37,864 bases of DNA from a virus. The notes below the pieces were generated by a model. The model did not search any database. It was not told where the DNA came from and worked only from the letters and a program-made list of their open reading frames with translations. This document shows, piece after piece, positions 22,368-28,065 of the stretch. Each line of letters begins with the position of its first letter. Position 1 is the stretch's first letter. Made by a program: the position numbers and the translations under genes. The stretch covers positions 1 to 37,864 of IMG/VR virus record IMGVR_UViG_3300009702_000052. One strand, 5' to 3'.

Positions 22368-22513
22368 TTATAAGTAATCTGCCTACATAGATGTTTGCGG
22401 GAAACCTAAACACCCATTACGAGAGCGAAAGGAGATTATTCTGATGCCTGGTAAATCATAATCTTAAAGTCTCTCTATAGGCAGATTTATTTTCCACTTA
22501 TTACTTGTTATAA
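22368..22513 (+). other. attC-like element D
   Basis: Plus strand: TTATAAG (22368-22374), arm AATCTGCCTACATAG (22376-22390), an 84-base centre, arm CTATAGGCAGATT (22475-22487), GTTATAA (22507-22513). The arms pair over 13 bases with two extra bases (CA) in the left arm. The stop of the 91-aa gene lies in GTTATAA. The left core departs from RYYYAAC. Confidence 0.55.
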
Positions 22514-22783
22514 TTCTATTGTTCCTGCATTCTCAACTACACTTTTTAGTTCATTTGCCGTTTTACAAAAGTTTTCTAATTTATCAAAAATCAAGCCAAA
22601 ATTATAATCATCTTTTAGTGCTTTAACCTTAGTAATTGTATTTGCATAATCTATAGCAGGTAATTTCTGTCCAATGTCTAAGTTGTCTGGCAAATTACCA
22701 TTTACCGCCTTTAAAATCTCTTGTACTTCCTTAGTCTTTGCAGTTATCAAATACCCATCTTCAGTTTTTGCAATTATTTCCAT
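22508..22783 (-). CDS. Cassette gene: 91-aa hypothetical protein
   Basis: 91 aa: MEIIAKTEDGYLITAKTKEV, QEILKAVNGNLPDNLDIGQK, then a helical end (FGLIFDKLENFCKTANELKS). The N-terminal half reads as a small strand-helix domain, EIIAKTEDGYLITAxxxEV, of a kind seen in small phage proteins near recombination genes. AGAAAGGGG precedes the start. The stop overlaps the R' box of element D. Function unknown. Confidence 0.6.
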   Translation of the reverse strand: MEIIAKTEDGYLITAKTKEVQEILKAVNGNLPDNLDIGQKLPAIDYANTITKVKALKDDYNFGLIFDKLENFCKTANELKSVVENAGTIEL

Positions 22784-22810
22784 TTTATACCCCTTTCTGA
22801 TTGTTTTGAA

Positions 22811-22870
22811 TTATAACAACGAATAAAACCGACCAGAAAAACACTGGCGGCTTATCTATGACTGTTATAA
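22811..22870 (+). other. attC-like element E (most canonical)
   Basis: 60 bp. Plus strand: R'' TTATAAC (22811-22817), arm CCGACCAG (22829-22836), a 7-base centre, arm CTGGCGG (22844-22850), R' GTTATAA (22864-22870). The outer cores are exact reverse complements. The inner arms pair with one extra A at 22832. From memory, classical aadA-type attC sites have the same plan (TAACAA, CCGACGCC, GGCGCGGCTTA, GTTAGAT) with the extra A in the same arm. Confidence 0.7.
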
Positions 22871-22872
22871 TA

Positions 22873-23070
22873 TTAATAATCTTTGTTATACATAATTGTT
22901 TCTTGAGCTTTTTCTGCGATTATTTCAATTGTCCACAATTCTTCCTCTGTTCCTCTTCTTGGATATGCTATTTGCCGCATTGTTCTTTGTAATTTTACCA
23001 ATTTATCATATTTCTCTTTGGGTGTTTCTCCGTCAAGTTGACCCCATATAAGATTATCGAACGATTGCAT
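22873..23070 (-). CDS. Cassette gene: 65-aa hypothetical protein
   Basis: 65 aa: MQSFDNLIWGQLDGETPKEK, LVKLQRTMRQIAYPRRGTEE, ending IIAEKAQETIMYNKDY. Mostly helical and charged. GAAAGGAGATATTAG precedes the ATG. The stop lies 3 bases from the R' box of element E. No family recognised. Confidence 0.6.
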   Translation of the reverse strand: MQSFDNLIWGQLDGETPKEKYDKLVKLQRTMRQIAYPRRGTEEELWTIEIIAEKAQETIMYNKDY

Positions 23071-23101
23071 TTTCTAATATCTCCTTTCTTTGTATAAAAT
23101 A

Positions 23102-23233
23102 TTATAACAAACTCATACAGCCGACCAATAATACAGGTGCGGTTTATAACTAATCATTTTAGCTATCACACTTATCTACCGCCTTACCGTGTGCGATGAC
23201 CTATATACTGGCGGCTGATTCCAGACCTGATAA
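23102..23233 (+). other. attC-like element F-a
   Basis: Plus strand: TTATAAC (23102-23108), arm CAGCCGACCA (23118-23127), a long structured centre, arm TGGCGGCTG (23209-23217), right end GATTCCAGACCTGATAA. The arms pair with one extra A at 23124. The R' box lacks its TT (TG--ATAA), so recombination there may be lost. The centre holds its own hairpins, such as CACTTATC/GATAAGTG. Confidence 0.55.
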
Positions 23234-23292
23234 GTGTATTGATTGTCATTGAGATTGCTAGCAGCCAGATTGCCAATCTAGTCCGGCTTAGT
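23227..23292 (+). repeat. 66-bp direct repeat, copy 2
   Basis: Second copy of 21576-21641, identical over 66 bases. It bridges the damaged right end of element F-a and the left end of element F-b. Confidence 0.85.
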
Positions 23293-23400
23293 GGAGCGGC
23301 AAATGGCAACCCGATAAGGCTGATGACATCCTTGTAAGTATTGTATCTCGTTAGAGCAAGGAAAACATTTAGCCGCCCACTGATTCCCGATCTGTTAGAT
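23276..23400 (+). other. attC-like element F-b
   Basis: Plus strand: ATCTAGT (23276-23282), arm GTGGAGCGGCAAATG (23291-23305), centre, arm CATTTAGCCGCCCAC (23366-23380), spacer TGATTCCCGATCT, R' GTTAGAT (23394-23400), an exact GTTRRRY. The arms pair with an extra A in the left arm and one unpaired A in the right arm. Its left core lies inside the 66-bp repeat. Confidence 0.55.
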
Positions 23401-23405
23401 ATTTT

Positions 23406-23624
23406 TTATTTACTTATTAGCCGTCTATAAATCCTATGTGCTGGATAGCTTGAATCAGGAGCTTTCTTTCCTATACAAGTTGCAGGTTTCCATACAGGAT
23501 TATCTTTCATACCATCTCTACACATATCTACCCAGTCACCTTTTCTTATAATCTCGTTATGCTTAAGATTGCGCCATTTTACATTACTCCAATCAGGAAT
23601 ATTTTTTATTTTATTTTTATTCAT
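23406..23624 (-). CDS. Cassette gene: 72-aa hypothetical protein
   Basis: 72 aa, beginning MNKNKIKNIPDWSNVKWRNL. The middle, IIRKGDWVDMCRDGMKDNPVWKPATCIGKKAPD, resembles short phage proteins with an xRKGDxxD pattern. The end is basic (HRIYRRLISK). TAGGGG precedes the start. The stop lies 2 bases from element F-b. Function unknown. Confidence 0.6.
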   Translation of the reverse strand: MNKNKIKNIPDWSNVKWRNLKHNEIIRKGDWVDMCRDGMKDNPVWKPATCIGKKAPDSSYPAHRIYRRLISK

Positions 23625-23659
23625 TATTTTTACCCCTATTATGTGTTCCTACTTCAGAC

Positions 23660-23666
23660 GTTATAA
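23660..23666 (+). other. Isolated attC R'-like half site
   Basis: GTTATAA preceded by CTACTTCAGAC, like the right flank of element F-a (GATTCCAGAC). The stop of the 69-aa gene lies inside it. Only 35 bases separate the two genes here and no paired arms fit, so this looks like an element reduced to one half. Confidence 0.4.
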
Positions 23667-23870
23667 TTTTAATTCTGGATTATCTGGACATCCATGATAA
23701 TTCCGATTACTACAAGAATAATAAGTATCACTTCTTATCATACTTCCTTCTGTTCCGTTATAATTTCTATGCTGATATTTATGAGGAACAAAGCATTTAA
23801 AATTTTTGCAATTTGTTCTACTAACATTAACTTTAATAAAACCATTATTTTGTTTTATCTTTATAATCAT
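23661..23870 (-). CDS. Cassette gene: 69-aa basic protein
   Basis: 69 aa: MIIKIKQNNGFIKVNVSRTN, then CKNFKCFVPHKYQHRNYNG and SCSNRNYHGCPDNPELKL. Four Cys and several His are spread over the second half and could form a metal site. No good ribosome binding site is seen. The TAA sits in a GTTATAA core. No family recognised. Confidence 0.55.
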   Translation of the reverse strand: MIIKIKQNNGFIKVNVSRTNCKNFKCFVPHKYQHRNYNGTEGSMIRSDTYYSCSNRNYHGCPDNPELKL

Positions 23871-23883
23871 AATAAATTCAAAA

Positions 23884-24018
23884 ATCTAACAAGCTCATAA
23901 AGTTAGGCGCAAATGCACCTGTCAAGTTTTCATCCCAGGCGGCCTATCAGTTAGTCGAACACTGACATCTCGTCCCAGAGCACTCCATTTGCGCCCAATG
24001 ATTCCTGATTTGTTATAA
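23884..24018 (+). other. attC-like element G
   Basis: Plus strand: R'' ATCTAAC (23884-23890, exact RYYYAAC), spacer AAGCTCATAAAG, arm TTAGGCGCAAATG (23903-23915), a 70-base structured centre, arm CATTTGCGCCCAA (23986-23998), spacer TGATTCCTGATTT, R' GTTATAA (24012-24018). The arms pair over 10 bp plus two beyond one mismatch. The stop of the 61-aa gene overlaps R'. Confidence 0.65.
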
Positions 24019-24198
24019 TTTTAAATCAAAACAAATATCTCTTATACTATCAGAGATACTAACACCTTGAGCATACCACTTCCCGCCAATTGAAGTTATC
24101 TTGTCAATTATTAATTTATCATAATCAGAATTAATTCCTTGATTTTCAGTTTTATCAAAATTTGGCAACTTGTAAGTTACTTTAATCCTTGCTTCCAT
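24013..24198 (-). CDS. Cassette gene: 61-aa hypothetical protein
   Basis: 61 aa: MEARIKVTYKLPNFDKTENQ, SDYDKLIIDKITSIGGKWYAQGVSISDSIRDICFDL. The pattern KxxxKITSIGGKWYxQGxxxxxxxRDIxFxL looks like a small folded alpha/beta protein. AAAGGAGTG precedes the start. The stop TAA lies in the GTTATAA box of element G. It is the first gene of the array in transcription order. Confidence 0.65.
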   Translation of the reverse strand: MEARIKVTYKLPNFDKTENQGINSDYDKLIIDKITSIGGKWYAQGVSISDSIRDICFDLKL

Positions 24199-24225
24199 AA
24201 TACATACACTCCTTTATATAAAAAA

Positions 24226-24244
24226 TTATAACAAACTTATATCC
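24226..24244 (+). other. attC R''-like half site at the array edge
   Basis: TTATAACAAACTTATATCC matches the left end of the attC-like elements (compare TTATAACAAACTCATACAG), but the bases beyond it code for the end of the ribbon-helix-helix protein and no second half is seen. It may mark the array boundary, in the place an attI-like or terminal half site would occupy. Confidence 0.35.
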
Positions 24245-24245
24245 A

Positions 24246-24398
24246 TTATTTCTTCTTAATAAAATAGGAAACAATTAAACTTTCGATAAAACTTGATAAA
24301 CTTTTAGTCAGTTTATCAGCTTCAATTTTAGCCTTCCGGTGAACATTATAAGACAAATTAATATTATATCTTTTTTTCTGTGTTTTTGTTTTCTTCAT
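24246..24398 (-). CDS. Ribbon-helix-helix DNA-binding protein
   Basis: 50 aa. After a Lys-rich start (MKKTKTQKK), RYNINLSYNVHRKAKIEADK and LTKSLSSFIESLIVSYFIKK give the strand-helix-helix pattern of Arc/CopG-type regulators. Its promoter (24406-24434) puts transcription start at the ATG, with no ribosome binding site. It precedes the cassette array and is the only plausible transcription regulator on this strand. It may control its own promoter, where TGTGTATTTGTGTATA contains a direct repeat. Confidence 0.65.
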   Translation of the reverse strand: MKKTKTQKKRYNINLSYNVHRKAKIEADKLTKSLSSFIESLIVSYFIKKK

Positions 24399-24405
24399 GA
24401 TAAAA

Positions 24406-24434
24406 AGTATAGCAATTTATACACAAATACACAA
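24406..24434 (-). promoter_or_regulatory. Promoter for the ribbon-helix-helix gene and array
   Basis: TTGTGT (24434-24429), 17 bases, TATACT (24411-24406) on the minus strand. The predicted start falls about 24399, next to the ATG at 24398. A TGTGTA direct repeat within the spacer is a candidate operator. Confidence 0.6.
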
Positions 24435-24688
24435 CATTTATTTTATTGATTTTGAAATTTATTTTATGAAAATTGTATAGAAAAAAGAGAAGTATACAAG
24501 ATATAGCAATGACGGCAATGGGCAGCAGATGGATTCGATTATGGAAACATGCGGAATATCACAATGCAGGGAAACTGAGGAAGTAATGTGCTATTTAATA
24601 GGCTGGCTTAAAATTAATGTGCAAGATAAGGTTTATGATAAATTTGATAAATAAGAAGTAATAACTTAGAAGATTATTTTGCTAAATA
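24435..24688. other. 254-base gap with a possible plus-strand 41-aa ORF
   Basis: The gap between the lysis-side genes and the ribbon-helix-helix gene is AT-rich at both ends. A plus-strand frame 24529-24654 begins MDSIMETCGISQCRETEEVM and reads well as protein (CYLIGWLKINVQDKVYDKFDK), and a second frame starts at 24511. Neither has a good ribosome binding site or an obvious promoter. The gene call is tentative. Confidence 0.3.
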
Positions 24689-25009
24689 TTAATTTCTATG
24701 AATAAATGAATATACTAATCTTCCTATAACACCCATAATTGTCACTCCTATAAGAGTTAGCATCTTAACTATAAATCCCTGTTTTACGCAATATTCTGTC
24801 ATACTTTTATTAATATCCTCTGTATTTTTGATTGAACTTTTCCTGAATGCTTGACAATCATTAATTTCTTTTTTTATTATGTCATCGGCCATTTCCATCT
24901 TTGCTATTTTAATATCTATTTTATTTGTCGTCTTGTGAACTTCTTCAATCTTATCAAACAATTTCTCTACTGATGATTTGACTTCTCTTACAACTTCACC
25001 ATTATCCAT
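24689..25009 (-). CDS. Coiled-coil protein with C-terminal membrane span, XhlA-like
   Basis: 106 aa. Residues 1-75 are helical and charged (VREVKSSVEKLFDKIEEVHK), and residues about 82-100 form one membrane span (MLTLIGVTIMGVIGRLVYSF) with a short basic tail. This plan matches XhlA/hemolysin-type proteins that assist holins. It closes the lysis-side cluster. The call is based on architecture only. Confidence 0.55.
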   Translation of the reverse strand: MDNGEVVREVKSSVEKLFDKIEEVHKTTNKIDIKIAKMEMADDIIKKEINDCQAFRKSSIKNTEDINKSMTEYCVKQGFIVKMLTLIGVTIMGVIGRLVYSFIHRN

Positions 25010-25025
25010 ATTTTTATCTCTATCT

Positions 25026-25391
25026 CTATTGATTAATATTAATTGTAATTGTAATTGTCATTCCTCGCGGTACACCAGGTGCCGTAGTATCGGCTAGATA
25101 TGATACTTCTTTCGATAGTCCTGATTCATTGCCACTTAAATCAAATGCAGTTAAGACAAAATACCATTGTCCATCAGGAATAGTGATTGTAGCCGTTTCT
25201 ACGCCTGCAGGTACCTCTATAACCTCCTTGCCTTTGCCGGTAGTATATATGCTGGACGTTTGCGTCTTGTAAAGCCTATAGCCTGCAAGATCAGATTCTA
25301 AATTTTTATCCCATTTAAATGTAATTTCAGTATCTGCAAATACCTTACTACATATAAATAATATAAATATCATAAACAGTATTTTTTTCAT
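25026..25391 (-). CDS. Secreted fibronectin type III domain protein
   Basis: 121 aa from ATG at 25391, which overlaps the stop of the upstream 53-aa gene (ATGA). Residues 1-19 are a signal peptide (MKKILFMIFILFICSKVFA before D). The rest is one Fn3 domain: ITFKWDKNLESDLAGYRLYK, ATITIPDGQWYFVLTAFDLSGNES, GLSKEVSYLADTTAPGVP. Fn3 domains on phage virions are thought to bind cell-surface sugars weakly. The signal peptide instead predicts export. Confidence 0.75.
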   Translation of the reverse strand: MKKILFMIFILFICSKVFADTEITFKWDKNLESDLAGYRLYKTQTSSIYTTGKGKEVIEVPAGVETATITIPDGQWYFVLTAFDLSGNESGLSKEVSYLADTTAPGVPRGMTITITININQ

Positions 25392-25549
25392 CTTAAATCT
25401 TTCCATTCCGGAAAATTATCAAATTCCTCTTGTATAGTTCTTCTGATATCTTTAAGCTGTTTGCCAGATAATGCTTTGTTATCTCTTGCAAGTTTGATAA
25501 GGCTTATTAATAAAGTAATGCTTTCGTAAATAACTGGTGTAAGTGTCAT
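25388..25549 (-). CDS. 53-aa hypothetical protein of the lysis cluster
   Basis: The ATG at 25549 has AAGGAGGAATAA before it and overlaps the lipoprotein gene stop. The sequence MTLTPVIYESITLLISLIKLARD followed by KDIRRTIQEEFDNFPEWKDL is amphipathic. Start and stop overlaps on both sides show that it belongs to the operon. Function unknown. Confidence 0.6.
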   Translation of the reverse strand: MTLTPVIYESITLLISLIKLARDNKALSGKQLKDIRRTIQEEFDNFPEWKDLR

Positions 25550-25890
25550 TTATTCCTCCTTATAATCTTCTCTATTTCAGCCATAATAACCATTGCAGAA
25601 TCAAGAGATCTGTTATAATCATCTAAGCGTGCCAGAGAATCTTTATCAATCATATCTTCCCATATATTCTCTGACTGAATTAATATCTTTCTTGCCTGAG
25701 TATATAACTCCTTTGCCTTTTTACAATCTTTATCACTAAGTATACCCTGTTCACACAAATGTTTTGCAATTGTACCTGTTGTAATTACTGTATCTTTAGC
25801 AGTCATCAGCCCTATCCCGATATCTTTTTTAGTAATACTACTACATCCAATCAATAATAATAAAATAAATATTATAATGAATTTCTTCAT
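25546..25890 (-). CDS. Lipoprotein
   Basis: 114 aa. Residues 1-15 are a lipoprotein signal with lipobox LIGC (Cys16), followed by SSITKK. The mature part is helical with two Cys (HLCEQGILSDKDCKKAKEL) and ends in VIMAEIEKIIRRNK. In a phage lysis cluster a lipoprotein may act as an outer spanin or as an exclusion factor; it is longer than most Rz1 proteins. A role cannot be fixed from sequence. Confidence 0.75.
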   Translation of the reverse strand: MKKFIIIFILLLLIGCSSITKKDIGIGLMTAKDTVITTGTIAKHLCEQGILSDKDCKKAKELYTQARKILIQSENIWEDMIDKDSLARLDDYNRSLDSAMVIMAEIEKIIRRNK

Positions 25891-25893
25891 GGA

Positions 25894-25950
25894 TTACTCC
25901 TTCTTCAGTTTCTGTAATATTTCTAAACCTTTATCAATTAAATCAGCCAT
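25894..25950 (-). CDS. Possible 18-aa peptide
   Basis: AGGAG stands 7 bases before an ATG that opens MADLIDKGLEILQKLKKE, ending 3 bases before the lipoprotein start. It may be a real micropeptide or a leader that couples translation of the lipoprotein. Confidence 0.3.
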   Translation of the reverse strand: MADLIDKGLEILQKLKKE

Positions 25951-25970
25951 ATATACACTCCTAAATAATA

Positions 25971-26033
25971 TAGATATAGCCATTACCCCATTTGTTATTT
26001 ATGAAAGCCAATATTAGGACTTGGCTATATCTA
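25971..26033. repeat. 11-bp perfect inverted repeat
   Basis: TAGATATAGCC (25971-25981) and GGCTATATCTA (26023-26033) flank a 41-base loop that holds a second short pairing (GCCAATATTAGGACTTGGC). It lies upstream of the lipoprotein gene in transcription order. It may be an RNA element or operator. Confidence 0.5.
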
Positions 26034-26039
26034 TAACCT

Positions 26040-26126
26040 CTACTTTACCGGAAGAGATTTCCCGTTCAACCATCCTTCCTCAAATATACACGGTTGAAAT
26101 GTATCCGGTTGGAAGTACGAAATCAC
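26040..26126 (-). CDS. Possible 28-aa peptide
   Basis: A GTG-started frame encodes ISYFQPDTFQPCIFEEGWLN followed by GKSLPVK. It reads as well-formed protein sequence but has no clear ribosome binding site. It lies mostly in the loop of the inverted repeat at 26075-26142. Tentative. Confidence 0.25.
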   Translation of the reverse strand: MISYFQPDTFQPCIFEEGWLNGKSLPVK

Positions 26127-26142
26127 AATTACTTTGAGGAAG
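26075..26142. repeat. 10-bp inverted repeat after the holin-like gene
   Basis: CTTCCTCAAA (26075-26084) and TTTGAGGAAG (26133-26142) pair across 48 bases, spanning the stop codon of the holin-like gene. No T-run follows on either strand. Confidence 0.45.
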
Positions 26143-26356
26143 TAGCTTTGCCTTCTACGGCCTTCTGTGCTGTTGCTATACCTAACACACCAAGAACCGC
26201 AGACGTAAGCACCATGGACGGCTCAGGCACTGTAGAAGGGTTTAAAACGTGCATTATTACATTAAATCCCCAGCATAGTATCATAATGATCTTACCGACT
26301 CTGGTAGAACTTATTTGGCCTGTATTGTCCTGTATCATTCCGAGTATCGTATTCAT
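26129..26356 (-). CDS. Holin-like small membrane protein
   Basis: 75 aa. Two hydrophobic segments (about 21-40, KIIMILCWGFNVIMHVL, and 48-66, MVLTSAVLGVLGIATAQ) join by a short loop (NPSTVPEP), then a polar tail. Short two-span proteins of this kind in phage lysis regions are often class II holins. No endolysin is visible nearby, so the role is an inference. The start overlaps the stop of the 53-aa basic gene. Confidence 0.55.
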   Translation of the reverse strand: MNTILGMIQDNTGQISSTRVGKIIMILCWGFNVIMHVLNPSTVPEPSMVLTSAVLGVLGIATAQKAVEGKATSSK

Positions 26357-26514
26357 TTTTTACCCTTCTTTCTAGGTTTAAATCCGTGTTCGACTGCATT
26401 CAACAACCGTTTTTGTTTCTCGGCTTTTTTCTTAGTCGTACATTTAGCTTTTGTTCCATGCGGAGTTGAAACCTTGTAGCATCCTTTTTTTGTCTTTGTA
26501 ATTTTAACCGGCAT
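26353..26514 (-). CDS. 53-aa very basic protein
   Basis: MPVKITKTKKGCYKVSTPHG, then KAKCTTKKKAEKQKRLLNAVEHG. AAGGAGGAATAAA before the ATG is a strong ribosome binding site. KITKxKxGxYxVSTPHGxKAKxTTKKKAxxQKRLL is a pattern I associate with small phage proteins of unknown function, found near tail or lysis genes. Nucleic-acid binding is possible from its charge. Confidence 0.65.
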   Translation of the reverse strand: MPVKITKTKKGCYKVSTPHGTKAKCTTKKKAEKQKRLLNAVEHGFKPRKKGKK

Positions 26515-26525
26515 TTTATTCCTCC

Positions 26526-27476
26526 TTAATTATAAAGATAAGATAAATCATTGTTTATCAAGTTATTTATGTATTGACTGATTATTATTATACGCCTTCC
26601 GGTGGGTGGTACAGCAGCAGGAGCTTTGTAATATCTCCTTACAAGTCTCAAATCCGCCATAGGGTATGTGTATAGCTGCCAAATTTCTGAATCTAATAAA
26701 ATACGATTATATAGGCGAACATCATTAATGAGACCATTGAATGGTATATCCGGTGCAGGGTCATCAGTATCACCAATCTGTAATTTAGCTGTTGTATCAG
26801 AAAACTGCGTGAATGTTCCTTTACTCCAACCCCTCACGCCAATCTCTTGGATGCCATTGATATACAATTTGGCTTTGTTAGTTATGTCTCCAGAAATACT
26901 AGCGTCAAATGTTAGAGTAACAAATGTCCATGTTTGAGATATTGTATTTGTAGATATAACGGTATCACCATTACTCAAACTTAAATCACTCCCAAAGAAA
27001 TCAATCTTTCCCGCAGAGGTTACCCTAAATGCATATGCACGGTTACCTGTAGAAGAATTATATTTAGTCACAATCGCTTGCGCTGTAGTCAATGAGTTAG
27101 TATGTATCCATGCTGTTATCGTCATTACACCAGATGAACCAATATGTGGTTCAAGTGTAGCATTATCATTCATTATTACCTTATCGTTCGTCCCATCAAA
27201 ATCCAGCGCATAACCATTCCTGCCTACAACCCAAGCCGCACTAGTCATATTAGTTAATGTGCCATCATTCCCATAACCGGACACATCAAATAATGTACTG
27301 CCTTGCACACCTAAACTAGGAACCCAATGCCCAACTTTACCATCCCATAAATTAGCAGCAGAAGGTATACACTCAGAAGCGTTATGTGCATATCCCTGAT
27401 CAAATGAAGGTATGTAATCTTGAGAATATACATTTACAGAAAATAGCAATATAAAAATGAATAATAATTTTCTCAT
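26526..27476 (-). CDS. Secreted LamG/concanavalin A-like lectin protein
   Basis: 316 aa. Signal peptide at 1-18 (MRKLLFIFILLFSVNVYS before Q). Residues about 60-270 form a LamG-type jelly roll: GYALDFDGTNDKVIMNDN, MTITAWIHTNSLTTAQAIVT, WTFVTLTFDASISG, KLYINGIQEIGV, and FNGLINDVRLYNRILLDSEI. Such domains bind glycans and are common in phage appendages. Its ATG overlaps the stop of the 192-aa gene. It is likely a receptor-binding or surface-binding protein; the signal peptide makes its location uncertain. Confidence 0.8.
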   Translation of the reverse strand: MRKLLFIFILLFSVNVYSQDYIPSFDQGYAHNASECIPSAANLWDGKVGHWVPSLGVQGSTLFDVSGYGNDGTLTNMTSAAWVVGRNGYALDFDGTNDKVIMNDNATLEPHIGSSGVMTITAWIHTNSLTTAQAIVTKYNSSTGNRAYAFRVTSAGKIDFFGSDLSLSNGDTVISTNTISQTWTFVTLTFDASISGDITNKAKLYINGIQEIGVRGWSKGTFTQFSDTTAKLQIGDTDDPAPDIPFNGLINDVRLYNRILLDSEIWQLYTYPMADLRLVRRYYKAPAAVPPTGRRIIIISQYINNLINNDLSYLYN

Positions 27477-28051
27477 GGCTGGATTTCTGGCGGAACAGGG
27501 GTTAATGTTATAGTATGCGCTCCGCCTGTAAGCAATGTACTTGTACTTGCAGCATTGTTATGAACAACAGGAGCTACATATCTTAAAGGTAATCTTACAA
27601 TACCATTTTTTCTTATATTATCTCCTGCCGTTATAGATACTGCCTTAGCTATTCCGGCAAGTGTGCAGTTTTTTGCCTGATCGGTTGTTATTGTACCTTC
27701 TGATGTATCATTGGGGCCGGAGGAAGGTTCTCCTGCAAAATGCGTGGTATCAGTTCCCATAGTGAAATACAATTCAATCGGGTCTCCAAGCGTTGGAGCA
27801 GTATCATAACCATCTATAAATATTTCCCATCTGTACCATTCTGATCGTGGAGCGACTCCGAAATCGTGATATGCACCTAAGTCAATAGCGTCTTGTGCTA
27901 AACCACCTAAATCCAGAACCTCATCACCACCAGAGGCTTTCCATACAACAGAAGTTTCAGGATTTATATAAACTTTATTAGCAGCTATACCAATTACCGC
28001 AAAACAAAATATTACAATAAATAAAATTAATCGTTTTCTTATAAATTCCAT
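27473..28051 (-). CDS. Secreted virion-type structural protein
   Basis: 192 aa. Signal peptide at about 1-24 (RKRLILFIVIFCFAVIGIAA). The mature part is beta-rich: VVWKASGGDEVLDLGGLA, EWYRWEIFIDGYDTAPTLGDPIELYF, NGIVRLPLRYVAPVVHNNA, HTITLTPVPPEIQP. This resembles small appendage proteins found in podovirus and siphovirus gene clusters beside fibre genes. Function unknown. Confidence 0.65.
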   Translation of the reverse strand: MEFIRKRLILFIVIFCFAVIGIAANKVYINPETSVVWKASGGDEVLDLGGLAQDAIDLGAYHDFGVAPRSEWYRWEIFIDGYDTAPTLGDPIELYFTMGTDTTHFAGEPSSGPNDTSEGTITTDQAKNCTLAGIAKAVSITAGDNIRKNGIVRLPLRYVAPVVHNNAASTSTLLTGGAHTITLTPVPPEIQP

Positions 28052-28065
28052 ATCTTTCTCCTTAA

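Noticed and set aside
20840-24018. Simple transcription terminators or REP-like hairpins as the explanation of the attC-like elements
   Set aside because: None has a T-run after the stem, and outer core boxes, spacers and the unpaired base recur beyond what a terminator needs. An RNA role is not excluded.
20811-24244. CRISPR array
   Set aside because: The repeated elements are 60-145 bp, differ in sequence and alternate with genes rather than uniform short spacers.
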